Positions 63,502-64,000 of a stretch of DNA of 64,000 bases are shown here, piece after piece (position 1 is the first letter of the stretch; every line of letters begins with the position of its first letter). The notes beneath the pieces are model-generated. The model was not told the DNA's origin. It saw nothing but the letters and a program-made list of their open reading frames with translations, and ran no database searches. This DNA is from Collinsella tanakaei (GTDB taxonomy: Bacteria > Actinomycetota > Coriobacteriia > Coriobacteriales > Coriobacteriaceae), in contig NZ_JAUDCO010000001.1 of assembly GCF_030373545.1 (NCBI RefSeq), positions 1-64,000 of the forward strand, written 5' to 3'. A program made the translations under genes and the position numbers.

Positions 63502-64000
63502 ATGTCTGCCAAGCTCAATCCTGCTGACACCTGCGTGCTGGTAACCGGCGGCGCCGGCTTTATCGGCTCCCACACCGTCGTCGAGCTGCTCGAGCGTGAC
63601 TACCAGGTCGTGATCGTGGACGACCTGTCCAACTCCAGCCCCGTCGCCATCGACCGCATCAAGCAGATCGTGGGCGACGACGCCGCAAAGAACCTCACCT
63701 TCTACGAGGCCGACGTGCTCGACCGCGAGGCCCTGAACCGCATCTTCGACACGCATCGCATCGACCGCGTCATCCACTTCGCCGGCTACAAGGCCGTCGG
63801 CGAGTCGGTCCACAAGCCGCTCGAGTACTACCACAACAACATCGGCAACACGCTCGCCCTGTGCGACGTCATGCGCGCGCACGGCTGCAAGTCCATCATC
63901 TTCTCCAGCTCCTCCACGGTCTACGGCGATCCGGACAACCCGCCCGTGACCGAGGCCGACCCCAAGAAGCCGGCCACCAACCCCTATGGCTGGACCAAGT
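63502..64000 (+). CDS. galE: UDP-glucose 4-epimerase, cut by the window end
   Basis: The first 166 codons of an NAD-dependent epimerase of the SDR family are visible. It interconverts UDP-glucose and UDP-galactose (Leloir pathway), so it suits the galactosidase next door. The Rossmann motif TGGAGFIG is at residues 15-22. SSSSTVYG (135-142) and YGWTK (162-166) supply the Ser, Tyr and Lys of the catalytic site. AAAGGAG at 63490-63496 precedes the start. The 3' part lies beyond the window. Confidence 0.95.
   Translation, partial: MSAKLNPADTCVLVTGGAGFIGSHTVVELLERDYQVVIVDDLSNSSPVAIDRIKQIVGDDAAKNLTFYEADVLDREALNRIFDTHRIDRVIHFAGYKAVGESVHKPLEYYHNNIGNTLALCDVMRAHGCKSIIFSSSSTVYGDPDNPPVTEADPKKPATNPYGWTK

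Overview
The window is GC-rich and looks like a chromosome of a gut anaerobe of the class Coriobacteriia (Collinsella-like). This is inferred from gene content and style: pyruvate:ferredoxin oxidoreductase, a sucrose PTS, an EbgA-type beta-galactosidase with a LacI regulator, dnaX-ybaB-recR, and a kinase/phosphatase/SEDS-PBP signalling operon. No rRNA, tRNA, CRISPR array, transposase or integrase was found. The assignment rests on recognition, not on a search.

Layout. 1-5 kb: LacI regulator, sucrose-type PTS IIBCA and GH32 sucrose-6-phosphate hydrolase. 5-11.5 kb: a DUF308 membrane protein, nifJ, and a GH13 alpha-amylase carrying a short compensated frameshift. 12.5-35.1 kb: a type 1 BREX phage-defence locus (brxA, brxB, brxC, pglX, pglZ, brxL). 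35.2-43.6 kb: a three-gene FHA/kinase/membrane-protein operon, then recR, ybaB and dnaX. 43.8-54 kb: a signalling and cell-wall operon (kinase, two FHA proteins, PP2C phosphatase, a one-polypeptide SEDS-transpeptidase fusion, PASTA kinase). 54-56.5 kb: murB and a Tat-exported CHAP-like wall hydrolase. 56.6-63.3 kb: an APC permease, ebgC and ebgA divergent from a LacI regulator. The window ends inside galE.

The most unusual part is the BREX locus. The methyltransferase gene pglX is split into two clean reading frames: 844 aa at 17524-20058 and 324 aa at 25532-26506. About 5.5 kb lies between them. That interval holds a HEPN-like gene with an R-x4-H motif, a bidirectional terminator, an oppositely oriented DUF3800 gene with its own promoter and a structured leader, and a 1205-aa gene of unknown family. 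Two LexA/SOS-box-like palindromes sit directly in front of the 1205-aa gene. That gene runs into the C-terminal pglX half, a large RecQ-like helicase, pglZ and brxL with almost no spacing. On sequence grounds the locus is therefore two transcription units, and the second one (C-half of PglX, helicase, PglZ, BrxL) may be under DNA-damage control. This is an inference that needs experimental support.

Other notable structure: a 64-bp-arm inverted repeat built from ~20-bp units between ebgA and its regulator with an operator-like site in the loop; two families of dispersed intergenic palindromes; and a 12-bp in-frame tandem repeat in the PP2C gene.
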